Notes: generated by a model not told the origin, from the sequence alone. Shown: positions 25,605 through 35,411, counted from the stretch's first letter. The stretch: 64,000 bases of DNA from an uncultured Verrucomicrobia subdivision 3 bacterium (GCA_903922735.1 CAIXUZ010000032.1:33332-97331); one strand, 5' to 3'. Translations and numbers: made by a program.

Positions 25605-25638
25605 TTCACCGGCGCCCCCCGGAGGCGGCGGCGGTGAA
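25605..25638. promoter_or_regulatory. GC-rich hairpin upstream of the Tat gene
   Basis: Arms ttcaccg and cggtgaa enclose a C-rich/G-rich core (gcgccccccggaggcggcgg), 34 bases before the ATG of the minus-strand Tat-exported protein. It could shape the 5' leader of that mRNA, or be a mobile palindromic unit. No riboswitch consensus is recognised. Confidence 0.35.
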
Positions 25639-25674
25639 TGAATGCAATATGGCCAAGGATGGCCAAGGGTCAAG

Positions 25675-26030
25675 TCTTGAAACTTGAGACGGGAGACTGG
25701 AAACGGTTTTGACCGCCAAGACGCCAAGGGCGCCAAGAGGGGAACTGGAAACTTGAAATCGGGCTCACGCAAAGACGCAAAGGCGCAAATATGACCTGAA
25801 GTCAGAGGCCAAGGGGAACATCAAACGCTCAACATTCAGCATCCAACATCCAGTGGCGGCGCTCTGCCGAGTCGCCACTACGGTGACACCAGCGACCGGG
25901 TTCTGAAATTGGAGCTTGGAGCGAGTTTAAAAGGCTAACCGAAAAAACGGGACGGAACTTTTAACCGCGAAAGACGCCCAAGACACGAAAAGGTAAAAGC
26001 GGAAAGTGGAAAGGGATCGGAAATCAGAGG
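25675..26030. repeat. Word-repeat intergenic block 3
   Basis: The gap 25572-26103 is free of genes. Words shared with other blocks are cttgaaacttgagacgggag, ctcacgcaaagacgcaaagg (25764), aacattcagcatccaacatc, ggcggcgctctgccgagtcg (about 25854) and gacacgaaaaggtaaaagcg. The last matches 20 bases of block 1 exactly. Confidence 0.7.
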
Positions 26031-26103
26031 GCCGGATTTTTTTCAGCTTCATTGAACAAGGCTTCATGAAAAGCAATTCCTATCAGTTGATTTAATTGGG
26101 TGA

Positions 26104-28167
26104 ATGTGGTTTGTTTCTATCATGTACAAACTGACGCCCTGTCGATGCGTTTGGTTGCTGCTGACTATCGGGTGCCTCGCCGCGGTTGGTTTGCGCGCCG
26201 AGGTGATACTGGGCGATGCGCCGCAGGCCCCAACCGATCTGTCCGGCCTGCCGGGAGGCGGACCGCAACCGCGAATGGTGACCGGCGGGTTCAGCGTGGA
26301 TACCAGTTCCCGCGAGCAGGTTCGGCAGTTTTTCAACGCGGTGTATATTTCATCCGACGGCACGCCGATCAATTCCACCGCCGTCATCGGGTCCTGTTTT
26401 CCGGGCACCAATTCGTCGACCTTTTCCAGCGTCACCTTGCGGCGCATAAACTGGTTTCGCGCGCTGGCGGGCTTGCCGGCGGCGGTCACGCTCAACGCCG
26501 CTGAATGTGTCAAAAATCAGGCGGCGGCGGTCATGATGGCGGAACATGGCGGTCTGCAGCACGTCGGCAGTTGGGTGGGATGGAATTGTTTCAGCAGTGA
26601 CGGCACGAATGCCTCGGCCAATTCCAACCTCGCGCTGGGCAACGATGGCCCAGATGCGATCGTTGCCTATGTCTGGGATTATGGCGCGAATAACTACCTC
26701 GTGGGACACCGGCGCTGGATCCTTTATCCGCAGACGCAAATCATGGGCACCGGCGATGTGCCGGTTCAAGGCAGTTACAATTCCGCCAATGCCACGTGGG
26801 TTTTTGATGCGAATTACGGTGGTCCACGGCCCGCCACGCGCACGCCCTATGTCGCCTGGCCGCCGGCGGGCTTTGTGCCGTATCAGGTGGCATACCCGCA
26901 ATGGTCGTTCGCGTTGTCCAATGCGACCTTGAGCAGCGCGACCGTGACCATGGCCAGCAACGGTGTCCCCGTGGCCATCACGATGCAGCCCTATGCAACC
27001 GGCGCTGGCGAAAATGCCCTGGTCTGGTATCCCACCAGTCTCGACCCGACGACGGCAACGGTGTTTCCATTTGGCGGGACCGATACGGTTTACGCCATCA
27101 CCGTCAGCAATGTGGTGACTTCCGCTGGAACCAGGAATTTCGCCTACACCGTCACCCTGTTTAATCCGGCCACGCCGGGCCCGGATTCATTTCCGCCCGT
27201 GATCGCGGGAGCCAGCCAGCCGTCCGTTGGCGCCGGCAATCCCTACAGTTGCACGATGGTGACGAATCCCGCCCTAACGGGTTATCAATGGCTGCTGGGG
27301 CAAGCCACCAACGGCAATCTGGTGGATAACGCGCTGAATGGCCTGACAAATTTCACGATTTCGCCGACGCCCGTTTATCCCATCATCACGAATCCGCCCA
27401 CGGGTTCGGGCAGTAGCTTTCACCTGACGCACACCAATCCCGCGCCGCAGTTGCTGCAGTTGAGGGAGCTGCTGTTCCCGACCAACACGACCACGGTGAG
27501 TTTTAAGAGCCTGCTGGGTTATGCCACGGCCGATCAAGTCGCGCGCGTTCAAATCTCCGTCAATGGCGGCAGCACTTGGCAGGACCTTTACACCCAGGCC
27601 GGCAGCGGCGGTGCGGGCGAAGCGGCCTTCACGCAGCGCACCCTGACCCTCAGCAACTTTGTGGGCAAAACGGCGCTGCTGCGGTTCAATTATGATTTTT
27701 CCACCGGCTCCCGCTTTTACCAAATCGATAATTACGTCGGCTGGTGCATAGAAAACATTGTGGTGACGAACTGCCAGCAACTGCTCAACCTGAGCACCAA
27801 TGCGACGGGCTCAACCAACTTCGTCTTCACGCCCGCGCAGGCGGGAAATTATGTGATGCAGGCGCGGGGCGTCCTCTTCACCGAGTTCCCGATCGATGCG
27901 GGTCTGTCGAAGCTGGTGAACGCCATTGCCAGCGCGCCGGTCATCGCGCTGAGCAATCTGGTGGTGGTCGCCGGCAGTCAGGTGAAAATCAATTTCAACG
28001 TCAGCGCCGGGGCTTTGACGTTTCATTTGCTCCAGGCAAATCAACTAGGCGGCGCGTGGGCGACCAATAGCAGCGCCACGCTCACAACCAACATTCCAGG
28101 CAGCTCCTATCAGTTCACCACCACGAACGGTTCAACCATGCGGTTTTATCGGGTGCAAACCCCTTGA
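26104..28167 (+). CDS. Secreted CAP/SCP-domain protein with C-terminal beta modules
   Basis: Encodes 687 aa. ATG 26104 or ATG 26122 (MYKLTPCRCVWLLL) are both possible; the second places the signal peptide (CVWLLLTIGCLAAVGLRA) closer to the N-terminus. A CAP domain lies near residues 105-240: RRINWFRALAGLPAAVTLN, QAAAVMMAEHGGLQHVG and VGHRRWILYP. Ig-like and bilayer beta domains follow. The last 80 residues end in MRFYRVQTP, matching the FYR-ending terminal module of the 1293-aa protein at 52527. CAP proteins are exported and often act on cell surfaces; substrate unknown. Confidence 0.7.
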   Translation: MWFVSIMYKLTPCRCVWLLLTIGCLAAVGLRAEVILGDAPQAPTDLSGLPGGGPQPRMVTGGFSVDTSSREQVRQFFNAVYISSDGTPINSTAVIGSCFPGTNSSTFSSVTLRRINWFRALAGLPAAVTLNAAECVKNQAAAVMMAEHGGLQHVGSWVGWNCFSSDGTNASANSNLALGNDGPDAIVAYVWDYGANNYLVGHRRWILYPQTQIMGTGDVPVQGSYNSANATWVFDANYGGPRPATRTPYVAWPPAGFVPYQVAYPQWSFALSNATLSSATVTMASNGVPVAITMQPYATGAGENALVWYPTSLDPTTATVFPFGGTDTVYAITVSNVVTSAGTRNFAYTVTLFNPATPGPDSFPPVIAGASQPSVGAGNPYSCTMVTNPALTGYQWLLGQATNGNLVDNALNGLTNFTISPTPVYPIITNPPTGSGSSFHLTHTNPAPQLLQLRELLFPTNTTTVSFKSLLGYATADQVARVQISVNGGSTWQDLYTQAGSGGAGEAAFTQRTLTLSNFVGKTALLRFNYDFSTGSRFYQIDNYVGWCIENIVVTNCQQLLNLSTNATGSTNFVFTPAQAGNYVMQARGVLFTEFPIDAGLSKLVNAIASAPVIALSNLVVVAGSQVKINFNVSAGALTFHLLQANQLGGAWATNSSATLTTNIPGSSYQFTTTNGSTMRFYRVQTP

Positions 28168-28266
28168 GTCCAGGCCCCGCGGCTCGTTAATGATCCTGCC
28201 GGAAAAGCGATTTCCGATCCGCAGCCAGACTGGGATGGCGGTGAAAATATGTTCCACGCTCTCCGG

Positions 28267-28286
28267 GGCATTGTCCGGGCAATGCC
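28267..28286. terminator. Candidate hairpin between convergent genes
   Basis: Arms ggcattg and caatgcc with a 6-base loop (tccggg) lie in the 155-base gap between the convergent CAP and GH26-like genes. There is no T-run, so it would be factor-dependent or a mere palindrome. Confidence 0.3.
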
Positions 28287-28322
28287 GGACCGGTCTGGCC
28301 CGGTGACGAGCCGATTTGCCGG

Positions 28323-29423
28323 TTACTTCCCAAACAACTCCCGGAACTTCTTCGCGGCGTTGGGGAACTCCGTCTTTTCGTTGCCGCTGAAGCCGGGTGA
28401 AAGCTGATGATGCCCATCGGGTGCCTGCACATCGAAGTAGCAATGGAAGAACACATGATTCTTCGGGTCCGTGATAAAGGCGTGCATCTGCTCCACAAAA
28501 TACGCGTTGTCCAAGCCGCCGTGCTGTTCCGGGAAATCCACCCGATTGTTGCATCCCCATTCCGGGATCACGAAAGGCTTCTGGTGTTCCGCGGCGAACC
28601 TGCTCCAGAAGACAAGGCCGTGATCGCCGTTATGGATGGCGTCATGCCATACCTTCTTTTGCCGGGCAAGCACGACTTCGGGCGGGGCGTCCTTGGGCCA
28701 CGGATAACCATCCGGCATCCATGATTCGTCATAGACATCCAGCCCCACGTAATCCACGAACTCATCCCCGGGCCACGCTTTCTCCGCCGGGAATTGCTGA
28801 TAACCGAGCGTTGGGTTCCAGCAGAACTTCAATTTCTCCGTGCCCGGCACCGAGCGCATCGTCTTCACGATCTGCCGCCAATATTCGGCGAAGTGTTTTT
28901 CGTTGTCTTTGGCGCGCCAGGTGTACCAGCCACCGTTGAATTCCCAGCCGGGACGCAAGATGGCGTCGCCCAAGCCGTGCTTTACCAGGTTTTCCGCCAG
29001 CGTCTGGTAGAAATGATTATATTCGCCGTTGGCACCTTTTGCCAAAGAGACCGGCTGCTTCGCATCGGTCCCGTGCGTGGCGCCGCTGCCATCCACCGGC
29101 CCGGGCAGTAGGTGCACGCCGAAGATAAGCCGGCGACCCGGCTGCTTCTTCACCCACTTGCCCCAATGCTCCAGCCACCAGACCGGCCACGAAACGTTGT
29201 CCCAGGTTTCACTGCCGGCGAAGTCCTCGCCCCAGACCACGGGCTGATTCAGCCACCGGGCGAAGGCGTTCACATTCGTGGTGCCATTGGGCCAGCGATA
29301 GACGGCGAGCTGCGGGGCCGCGGCCTTGTTCGTTTGGGCCAGCCCGCCGGGCGCAGTCGCGAACACAGCCAGGCAGGCTAACGCGGCCGATAACGAGTGA
29401 AGCGGGCGGATGCGGTTGAACAT
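28323..29423 (-). CDS. Secreted GH26-like glycoside hydrolase
   Basis: Encodes 366 aa from ATG 29423 (MFNRIRPLHSLSAALACLAV, a signal peptide); an ATG at 29438 is an alternative. GH26 (mannanase-type) features are ILRPGWEFNGGWYTW with E161 as probable acid/base, and FVIPEWGCN with E288 as probable nucleophile. GLDVYDESW also fits the barrel. It probably cleaves beta-mannan or a related glycan outside the cytoplasm. It is divergent from the lyase gene at 29625. Confidence 0.75.
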   Translation of the reverse strand: MFNRIRPLHSLSAALACLAVFATAPGGLAQTNKAAAPQLAVYRWPNGTTNVNAFARWLNQPVVWGEDFAGSETWDNVSWPVWWLEHWGKWVKKQPGRRLIFGVHLLPGPVDGSGATHGTDAKQPVSLAKGANGEYNHFYQTLAENLVKHGLGDAILRPGWEFNGGWYTWRAKDNEKHFAEYWRQIVKTMRSVPGTEKLKFCWNPTLGYQQFPAEKAWPGDEFVDYVGLDVYDESWMPDGYPWPKDAPPEVVLARQKKVWHDAIHNGDHGLVFWSRFAAEHQKPFVIPEWGCNNRVDFPEQHGGLDNAYFVEQMHAFITDPKNHVFFHCYFDVQAPDGHHQLSPGFSGNEKTEFPNAAKKFRELFGK

Positions 29424-29624
29424 AGGCGCGGGGAGCATGGGCTGGATTGGGATGGCAGGCAAGTTTGTAGAAGTGATCGGTGATTGGGATATCAAATACA
29501 TTTTTAACGGATAATATTTTGGAAGATGATTTTAATAGTTCTTGTTACGCTGGTGCATTAATAATTAAAAATGTTTAAATCGTTTCAATTTCCACCCGCG
29601 CCGCGTCCAGCCCATGAGCCCCCC

Positions 29625-31670
29625 ATGAAAAACCATTTCCTATCCGCGATGAAGCCTGCCGTTCGCGTCTTGATGCTTCTCGCCATCGCCTCGGTTTCGT
29701 GCGCCGCCGAACTCGGGCCGCGGCTGAACGACGCCGCGCTCTTCCAGCTGCTCGACGTGAGCCGTCCGGAGCTGGCCGCGGTGAAATCCGCGATCGAGAA
29801 ATCTGACTGGCCCGCGGCGAAGCACGCCTTCGCCGACTATCTGCGAACCCGCCGGCAGCCGCAGTGGTTCGCGGCCGACCTGCCGCCGGTCGGCCATGCG
29901 AAGACGCGCCGCAGCGTTGGGGCGGACCAGGCGCTCGAACACCGTTTCAGGAGCATCGGCATCGAGTGGAAGTTCGGCGAGCAGATCGACTGGGGGTTCA
30001 ATCCGACGACGCAGCCCGATTCGAAGTGGCCGCGCAATCACGAGTGGACGTGGCAGCTCAGCCGCCACGCGATGTGGGCTGACCTGAGCAATGCGTATCG
30101 CGCGACGGGCGACGAGAAATACGCGCGGGAATTTGTTGCGGAACTCCAGAGCTGGGTGCGCGATTGTCCGGTGCCGATGGCCAAGCCGGCGAACGGCGCG
30201 TTTTCGAAGTGGCGAACGATCGAGGCGGGCATACGGACGGGATGGGTCTGGCCAGAGGTTTTCTTCCGGTTCCTGCCGGCGAAGTCGTTCGATGACGAGG
30301 CGGTGGTGCTGATGGTGAAGAGTTTCGTCGAGCACGCGCAGTATCTGACGAAGTTCCACATGACGGGCAACTGGCTGACGATGGAGGCGAACGGGCTGTA
30401 TCACGTCGGCGCGCTATTCCCCGAATTCAAGGACGCGAAGCTCTGGCGGGATACGGCGATCGAACGGCTCTATCGCGAACTTGACGCGCAGGTCTATCCC
30501 GACGGCGCGCAGATCGAACTCGCGCCCGGCTATCACGGCGTCACGGTGCGGAGTTTTCTCGGGCCGCTGGAACTCGTGCCCGTGACCGGATTCGAAGTGC
30601 CGAAGGATTACCTGGCAAAGATGGAAAAGATGTTCGACTACTTCCTCTATTCGATGCAGCCGGACCGCACGACGCCACCGCTCAACGATTCCGGCGCGGG
30701 CCGGGTGCTGTCATTCATCGGGCAGGCCGCGGGGCTTTTCCCCCAGCGCGAGGATTTCCGGTGGGTCGCGAAGGACGGCAAGGAGGGCAATGCGCCGGAG
30801 CACGCGTCGCACCGGTTCCCGTATGCCGGACAGTTCATCCTGCGCAGCGGCTGGGAGCGCGAGGCAAAGTGGCTGTGCCTGGACGGCGGGCCGTTCGGCT
30901 ATGGCCACCAGCACGAAGACAAACTCAGCGTGATCCTTTCGGCGTTCGGAAAACCGCTGCTCGTCGAGGGCGGCGTCTACACCTACGACGCGAGCACGTG
31001 GCGCAGCTATGTGCTCAGCAGCCGCGCACATAACGTCGTGCTCGTCGATGGCCTTGAACAGAATCGCCACGCCGCGCCGCGCGAAACCTACGTCGTGAAG
31101 ACGCCGCTGCCGGCGATCTGGGAAACGAATGCGACATTTGATCACGCGGCCGCGCGCTACGAAGAAGGGTGGGGGCCGAAGGCCGAACGGCTCGTGAAGC
31201 AGACACGCCAGGTCTTCTTCGTGAAGCCGGATTTCTTCGTCATTGTCGACGAGCTCGAACCCGCCGACGACCAGCCGCACACCTACGAAGCCCTGTTCCA
31301 TCTCGACACGCCGGACGCCGGGGTTGATGGCCTGCGAGTCGCAACGCAGAACAAGGGGCCAAATCTCACCCTGCTCGCCTTCGGTCCGGACAGTGTTCGC
31401 ATCGTGAAAGGGCAGAAAGATCCGGTGCAGGGCTGGCTGCCGGATTCCGCGCTCGGCTACGGCGGCATCCGGCCGATTCCGGCGGCGATCTATTCCAAGC
31501 GGGCGACCGGCAAAGTTGAGATGGTTTATGTGCTCGCGCCCACTTTGGGCACCGCCGCGTGCGCGGTAACGGGCGCAACGGTTGCCGACGGCACGATGCG
31601 ATGGCAACTGGCGGACGGAACGAAGAAGGAAATCCGTTTCCAGACTGAATTTAATGTCGCGAAGAAATGA
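29625..31670 (+). CDS. Secreted heparinase II/III-family polysaccharide lyase
   Basis: Encodes 681 aa from ATG 29625, chosen because it places the signal peptide (VRVLMLLAIASVSCA) near the start; the frame extends to 29571. The N-terminal alpha-toroid is typical of the family (NHEWTWQLSRHAMWADL, FHMTGNWLTMEANGLYH). The beta domain begins near GYGHQHEDKLSVILSAFG, with the His pair used in such lyases. These enzymes eliminate uronic-acid linkages in glycosaminoglycans, alginate or ulvan-like polymers. The exact polymer cannot be read from sequence. Confidence 0.85.
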   Translation: MKNHFLSAMKPAVRVLMLLAIASVSCAAELGPRLNDAALFQLLDVSRPELAAVKSAIEKSDWPAAKHAFADYLRTRRQPQWFAADLPPVGHAKTRRSVGADQALEHRFRSIGIEWKFGEQIDWGFNPTTQPDSKWPRNHEWTWQLSRHAMWADLSNAYRATGDEKYAREFVAELQSWVRDCPVPMAKPANGAFSKWRTIEAGIRTGWVWPEVFFRFLPAKSFDDEAVVLMVKSFVEHAQYLTKFHMTGNWLTMEANGLYHVGALFPEFKDAKLWRDTAIERLYRELDAQVYPDGAQIELAPGYHGVTVRSFLGPLELVPVTGFEVPKDYLAKMEKMFDYFLYSMQPDRTTPPLNDSGAGRVLSFIGQAAGLFPQREDFRWVAKDGKEGNAPEHASHRFPYAGQFILRSGWEREAKWLCLDGGPFGYGHQHEDKLSVILSAFGKPLLVEGGVYTYDASTWRSYVLSSRAHNVVLVDGLEQNRHAAPRETYVVKTPLPAIWETNATFDHAAARYEEGWGPKAERLVKQTRQVFFVKPDFFVIVDELEPADDQPHTYEALFHLDTPDAGVDGLRVATQNKGPNLTLLAFGPDSVRIVKGQKDPVQGWLPDSALGYGGIRPIPAAIYSKRATGKVEMVYVLAPTLGTAACAVTGATVADGTMRWQLADGTKKEIRFQTEFNVAKK

Positions 31671-31779
31671 TGATCCAAAAATCATCTGCGCCGCGTCCCG
31701 TCAAGGAGGCTGCAGGAAAAGCAATTTCCTATCAGTTCCATTGGAAACGGTAGAATGTAAATACCATGGACCGACCCCT

Positions 31780-32967
31780 TCACGGCAGGGGAATCCGGAT
31801 CTCGATTTCCGTGCCGACGCGGCGAACGGATTTGACCTTTAAGCTGCCGCCCACATAGGCCGCCCGCTCACGCATGCCGAACAGACCAAAGCCGCCTTTA
31901 CCCTTCCGTTTATCCGGGTGATGATCCAGATCGAAGCCCTTCCCGTCGTCATTAATCGTCAACTGCACAAAATTGCCGGACTTCGTCAGGTGCACCGTCA
32001 CATGGCGGGCGCGGGCGTGCTGCTCCACGTTATGCAGGGTTTCCTGGAGAATGCGATAGAGCGCCAGTTCGATGTCGGCGGGCAGCCGCACGGTCAACCG
32101 CACACAGACCATCTTGACCAGGACGCCCGTCCGGTTCGCGAATTCGGTGCTGGTGTCGTGCAGGCTGGCCACCAGCCCCAGTTGATCCAATATACTGGGC
32201 CGCAGATTATGCGAGATGCGTTCCACTTCCTCGACCGTCCCGCGGATTATTTCGTGAAGTTTCTTTGCCTCCCGTTTGGCCGCCCGATTGCGCGCCGGAA
32301 GTTTGTCCGCCAGCGTCTGGCTGCGAACGAGGACGGCGCAGAGCATTTGCGTAACCGTGTCGTGCAATTCGTGGGCCAGGTGTCCGCGCTCGGCCTCCTG
32401 CACCTGCACCACGCGGTGCGTCAACTCCCGCAGCAGTTCCTCGCTGCGCCGGGCCGCCGTCATGTCCGTCACCACCAGGCCGATGGGCACTTGGTTGAAT
32501 CCATTCTTTGCCAGCGGACGAATGGAGATTTGCACCGGCATTTGCGAACCGTCGCCGGCTTTGAGCCGCACCTGGATCTTGGCGCCGGATTTGCCCGCCC
32601 GTTTCACGAGCGGCCGGAGCGCGGCCCGGTCCGCGGCGGAAAGAAAACGTCGAAACGAACTGCCGATCACCTGTTCCAGCGGGCACTTGACCATTTTCGC
32701 GAAGCATTGGTTGGCGTAAAGAATCGTCTTGTCCGCCGTCAGCGTCAGGGCGCCTTCGTTCATGGATTCAATCAGCACGCGGTAGGCGTGCTCATCGCCA
32801 TCCAGCGTGAACACCAGGGCTTTTTGATTGCCCGTACCCATGACCGCATCCACTTCACCATTGCGGATGGCGCGGAGCGTGGCGTCCGTTTCGGCCACGC
32901 GGGCGCGGAGTCCGGCGAGTTCGATGGGTGACGGATGGCTGGATTTTATCGGCCGCGCAGTTTTCAC
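31780..32967 (-). CDS. PAS-domain histidine kinase (HisKA_3), output of the Kai operon
   Basis: A 395-aa soluble kinase. A PAS domain spans about 58-175 (VLIESMNEGALTLTADKTIL). The HisKA_3 box reads ERGHLAHELHDTVTQ with phospho-acceptor H202. A HATPase_c domain follows (ETLHNVEQHARARHV, DDGKGFDLD, GGFGLFGMRERA). Its ATG overlaps the stop of the first kaiB gene, so it is the last gene of the kaiC-kaiB-kaiB-kinase operon. No cognate response regulator is next to it. By analogy it reads the state of the KaiBC complex; that is inference. Confidence 0.85.
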   Translation of the reverse strand: MKTARPIKSSHPSPIELAGLRARVAETDATLRAIRNGEVDAVMGTGNQKALVFTLDGDEHAYRVLIESMNEGALTLTADKTILYANQCFAKMVKCPLEQVIGSSFRRFLSAADRAALRPLVKRAGKSGAKIQVRLKAGDGSQMPVQISIRPLAKNGFNQVPIGLVVTDMTAARRSEELLRELTHRVVQVQEAERGHLAHELHDTVTQMLCAVLVRSQTLADKLPARNRAAKREAKKLHEIIRGTVEEVERISHNLRPSILDQLGLVASLHDTSTEFANRTGVLVKMVCVRLTVRLPADIELALYRILQETLHNVEQHARARHVTVHLTKSGNFVQLTINDDGKGFDLDHHPDKRKGKGGFGLFGMRERAAYVGGSLKVKSVRRVGTEIEIRIPLP

Positions 32968-33326
32968 AGTGCGATTTTTCCTTTTGCGGTCAAATCCAGC
33001 TCGACCAGCAGGCTGGTGAAGTTCGCCAGATTGCCGATGAACCGTCGCAGCGGCGGTGGAAATTCGATGATGAGCGTCGGGGTCGCGACGATCTGGTTCT
33101 TCCGCGCCAGATCGGGCTGTTGATAGATGTCTATGACTTTCAAACTACCGGCGTCTTTCAGTTCCGTTTCGCACAGTTCTCTGACGCGCAGGATGGCTTG
33201 ACGCGATCGGGTCGTGGCTCCCGCCACGAATAGGCGCAGGACGTATTTATTCTTGCGCCGCGCGGCCGGCGACTTCGCCGCCGCCTTCGTCGGGCGTTTG
33301 TTTTTATTTGTTTTCGCGGGTTTCAT
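32964..33326 (-). CDS. kaiB: KaiB-like thioredoxin-fold protein (copy 1)
   Basis: Encodes 120 aa from ATG 33326. A Lys/Ala-rich tail of about 35 residues (KPAKTNKNKRPTKAAAKSP) precedes the KaiB domain (YVLRLFVAGATTRSRQAIL, LKVIDIYQQPDLARKNQIVA, TPTLI). KaiB binds the KaiC rings and switches their activity. The basic tail is not typical of cyanobacterial KaiB and could bind nucleic acid or partners. It lies 4 bases after the second kaiB gene and overlaps the kinase gene. Confidence 0.85.
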   Translation of the reverse strand: MKPAKTNKNKRPTKAAAKSPAARRKNKYVLRLFVAGATTRSRQAILRVRELCETELKDAGSLKVIDIYQQPDLARKNQIVATPTLIIEFPPPLRRFIGNLANFTSLLVELDLTAKGKIAL

Positions 33327-33330
33327 CGCG

Positions 33331-33654
33331 TCAATTCCCCGCCCGCAAATCCATGCCGACCAGCAGGTGTTCAATATTGGAAAGGTTGCCGATGACGGTC
33401 CGCACCGGCTTCGGCAATTTGCGCACCACCGTTGGAATGGCCAGGATCTGGTCGCCCTTGGCCAGTTGCGGCTGCTTCAGCAAATCAATCACCGTGATAT
33501 GGTAGATGCTTTTGAGGTGGGTTTCGCAAAACTGCTTCAGGTTCGCCAAAGCGCTCTGTGATTTGGGCGTCGAATCCACCACATACAGGCGCAGTTGCCA
33601 GAGTTTGGCGCGCTTGCCCGGCACGGGGCGTTTTTTCGCGATTTTTGTTTTCAT
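33331..33654 (-). CDS. kaiB: KaiB-like thioredoxin-fold protein (copy 2)
   Basis: A 107-aa KaiB (WQLRLYVVDSTPKSQSALAN, YHITVIDLLKQPQLAKGDQI, AIPTVVRKLPKPVRTVIGNL). It is clearly diverged from copy 1, so the pair is an old duplication. Its ATG overlaps the kaiC stop. Two KaiB subunits with one KaiC suggest alternative or mixed complexes. Confidence 0.85.
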   Translation of the reverse strand: MKTKIAKKRPVPGKRAKLWQLRLYVVDSTPKSQSALANLKQFCETHLKSIYHITVIDLLKQPQLAKGDQILAIPTVVRKLPKPVRTVIGNLSNIEHLLVGMDLRAGN

Positions 33655-35411
33655 GGGTTTCCATTTCCATTTCTGGATCGGCTGCGGGTGCTGGCCACCA
33701 CCTTGGCATCCGCCTGGCGCAGGATGCCGGAGGCCGCCCGCTCGGTGGTCAGCATGCGCGTGCTGGTGCCGACCTGCTCCGCAATGCGCCGCAGCTCCTC
33801 CGCTTCGATTTCGTAATCGGCGCGCAGGCCGCTGATCTGCCGTTCGATGGCCTCGCGCTTGCGCTCCACTTCGCGCTTGAGCTGGGCGGCCTCCTGCTGG
33901 GCGGCCAGCACGGCGGCATTTTCGAGGGCGCCTTGCGCGGCGCGGGCGGATCCGGTCAGCACGCCACTCGGCCCGATGTAGGCATCCACCAGGTCAATGC
34001 CCCGGTCCGAAATCAGGAACTCGCGGATCTGGTTCGAATGGGCCATGCCGCGCGCCTTGAGCACATAGAGCACCCGGTTGCGTTCACCGTTGCCTTCGAA
34101 GTCCTGCAATAGCAGCCAGGAATCCATAAGCGAGGACATGGCGGCTTCGCTTTGCTGCAGCGCGTGGCCGCCCTGCGTCAAGCTCGTGAAGAGCGAGGTG
34201 ATTTGCCCGGCCTTGAGATAATCAATCAGCCTCGTGATCATGCCCTTGTTCTCGGAATCGGTGCCGCAGTCCATCAGGCTGGTGATCGGATCAATGATGA
34301 CGACGTCGGGTTTGAACGTGGTGATCTCCTTGAACATCGTGGCCAGATGCATTTCCAAACCGTAGAGCGAGGGTCGCGCCGAGTGAAACCGCAGCAGGCC
34401 GCGGTTTACCAGCGGCTCCAGGCGCAAGCCGATGGAGTGCATGTTGCGGATGATCTGGTCGGGCGATTCCTCGAACGAGAAGAAGAGCACGCGCTCCCCG
34501 CGCCGGGCGGCCGCTTGGGCGAAATTGGCCGAGACAATCGTCTTGCCGGTGCCGGGTGTGCCCGTGAGCAGGATGCTGCTGCCGCGAAAAAAACCCTTGC
34601 CGCCGAGCATCGCGTCCAGCCGGGAAATGCCGGTGGCAATCCGCTCGCCCGAAACCTTGTGATTCAGCGCCAGCGATGTGATCGGCAGCACGCTGATGCC
34701 GTCGTCACCGATGAGAAAGGGAAATTCGTTGGTGCCGTGCAGCGCGCCGCGATATTTCACCACGCGCAGATGCCGCGTGGCAATCTGGTCATTGACGCGA
34801 TGATCAAGCAGGATGACACAGTCGGAGACGTATTCCTCCAACCCGTGCCGCGTCAGCGATTCGCGTCCGCGCTCGGCGGTGATGACGGCGGTGACGCCCT
34901 TCTCCTTGAGCCAGCGAAAGAGCCGGCGCAGCTCACTGCGCAGAATCGCCTCATTCGGCAGGCTGGCGAACAGCACCTCCAGCGTGTCGAGCACCACGCG
35001 CCTGGCGCCGATGGAATCAATCGCGTGCCCGAGCCGGACGAACAAGCCTTCCAGATCATACTCGCCGCTTTCCTGAACTTCGCTGCGCTCGACGTGGACG
35101 TAATCAACGACAATTTTTTTTCGGCGGATCAATCCCGCCAGATCAAAGCCCAACGAGGCGACGTTGGCCGTCAGCTCTTTCTCGGTTTCCTCAAACGCCA
35201 TCAACACGCCCGGCTCGCCGAACTGCACCGCGCCGCGCACGAGAAATTCCGCGGCCAGCAGCGTCTTGCCGCAACCCGCGCCGCCGCACACCAGCGTGGG
35301 TCGTCCGCGTGGCAACCCGCCGGCGGTGATTTCATCGAGACCTTGAATGCCCGTGGGGCACTTGGGTAAAAGCGTTTTTGGCGCGCGGGATTTGGAACCG
35401 TTTTTTTTCAT
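33651..35411 (-). CDS. kaiC: KaiC-type double-domain ATPase/kinase
   Basis: A 586-aa KaiC with two RecA-like domains. CI has Walker A GGAGCGKT (43-50) and the catalytic Glu pair E74-E75. CII has GTPGTGKT (284-291) and E314-E315. The position of the S431/T432 phosphosites of cyanobacterial KaiC is occupied by S426-S427 (EAAMSSLMDSW), as in KaiC2-type proteins as I recall. The C-terminal 90 residues form a charged predicted coiled coil (LKREVERKREAIERQISGLR) absent from classic KaiC. No kaiA is seen. KaiC2-type systems in non-cyanobacteria are linked to stress or diel control; clock function is not proven. Confidence 0.9.
   Translation of the reverse strand: MKKNGSKSRAPKTLLPKCPTGIQGLDEITAGGLPRGRPTLVCGGAGCGKTLLAAEFLVRGAVQFGEPGVLMAFEETEKELTANVASLGFDLAGLIRRKKIVVDYVHVERSEVQESGEYDLEGLFVRLGHAIDSIGARRVVLDTLEVLFASLPNEAILRSELRRLFRWLKEKGVTAVITAERGRESLTRHGLEEYVSDCVILLDHRVNDQIATRHLRVVKYRGALHGTNEFPFLIGDDGISVLPITSLALNHKVSGERIATGISRLDAMLGGKGFFRGSSILLTGTPGTGKTIVSANFAQAAARRGERVLFFSFEESPDQIIRNMHSIGLRLEPLVNRGLLRFHSARPSLYGLEMHLATMFKEITTFKPDVVIIDPITSLMDCGTDSENKGMITRLIDYLKAGQITSLFTSLTQGGHALQQSEAAMSSLMDSWLLLQDFEGNGERNRVLYVLKARGMAHSNQIREFLISDRGIDLVDAYIGPSGVLTGSARAAQGALENAAVLAAQQEAAQLKREVERKREAIERQISGLRADYEIEAEELRRIAEQVGTSTRMLTTERAASGILRQADAKVVASTRSRSRNGNGNP

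Noticed and set aside
34152..35369. 405-codon open frame on the plus strand opposite kaiC
   Set aside because: Antisense of kaiC; low-complexity Arg/Ala/Gln protein without a start signal.
31780..35411. A kaiA gene in the kai operon
   Set aside because: No frame with KaiA-like features lies within or beside the operon; the four genes leave no room for one.
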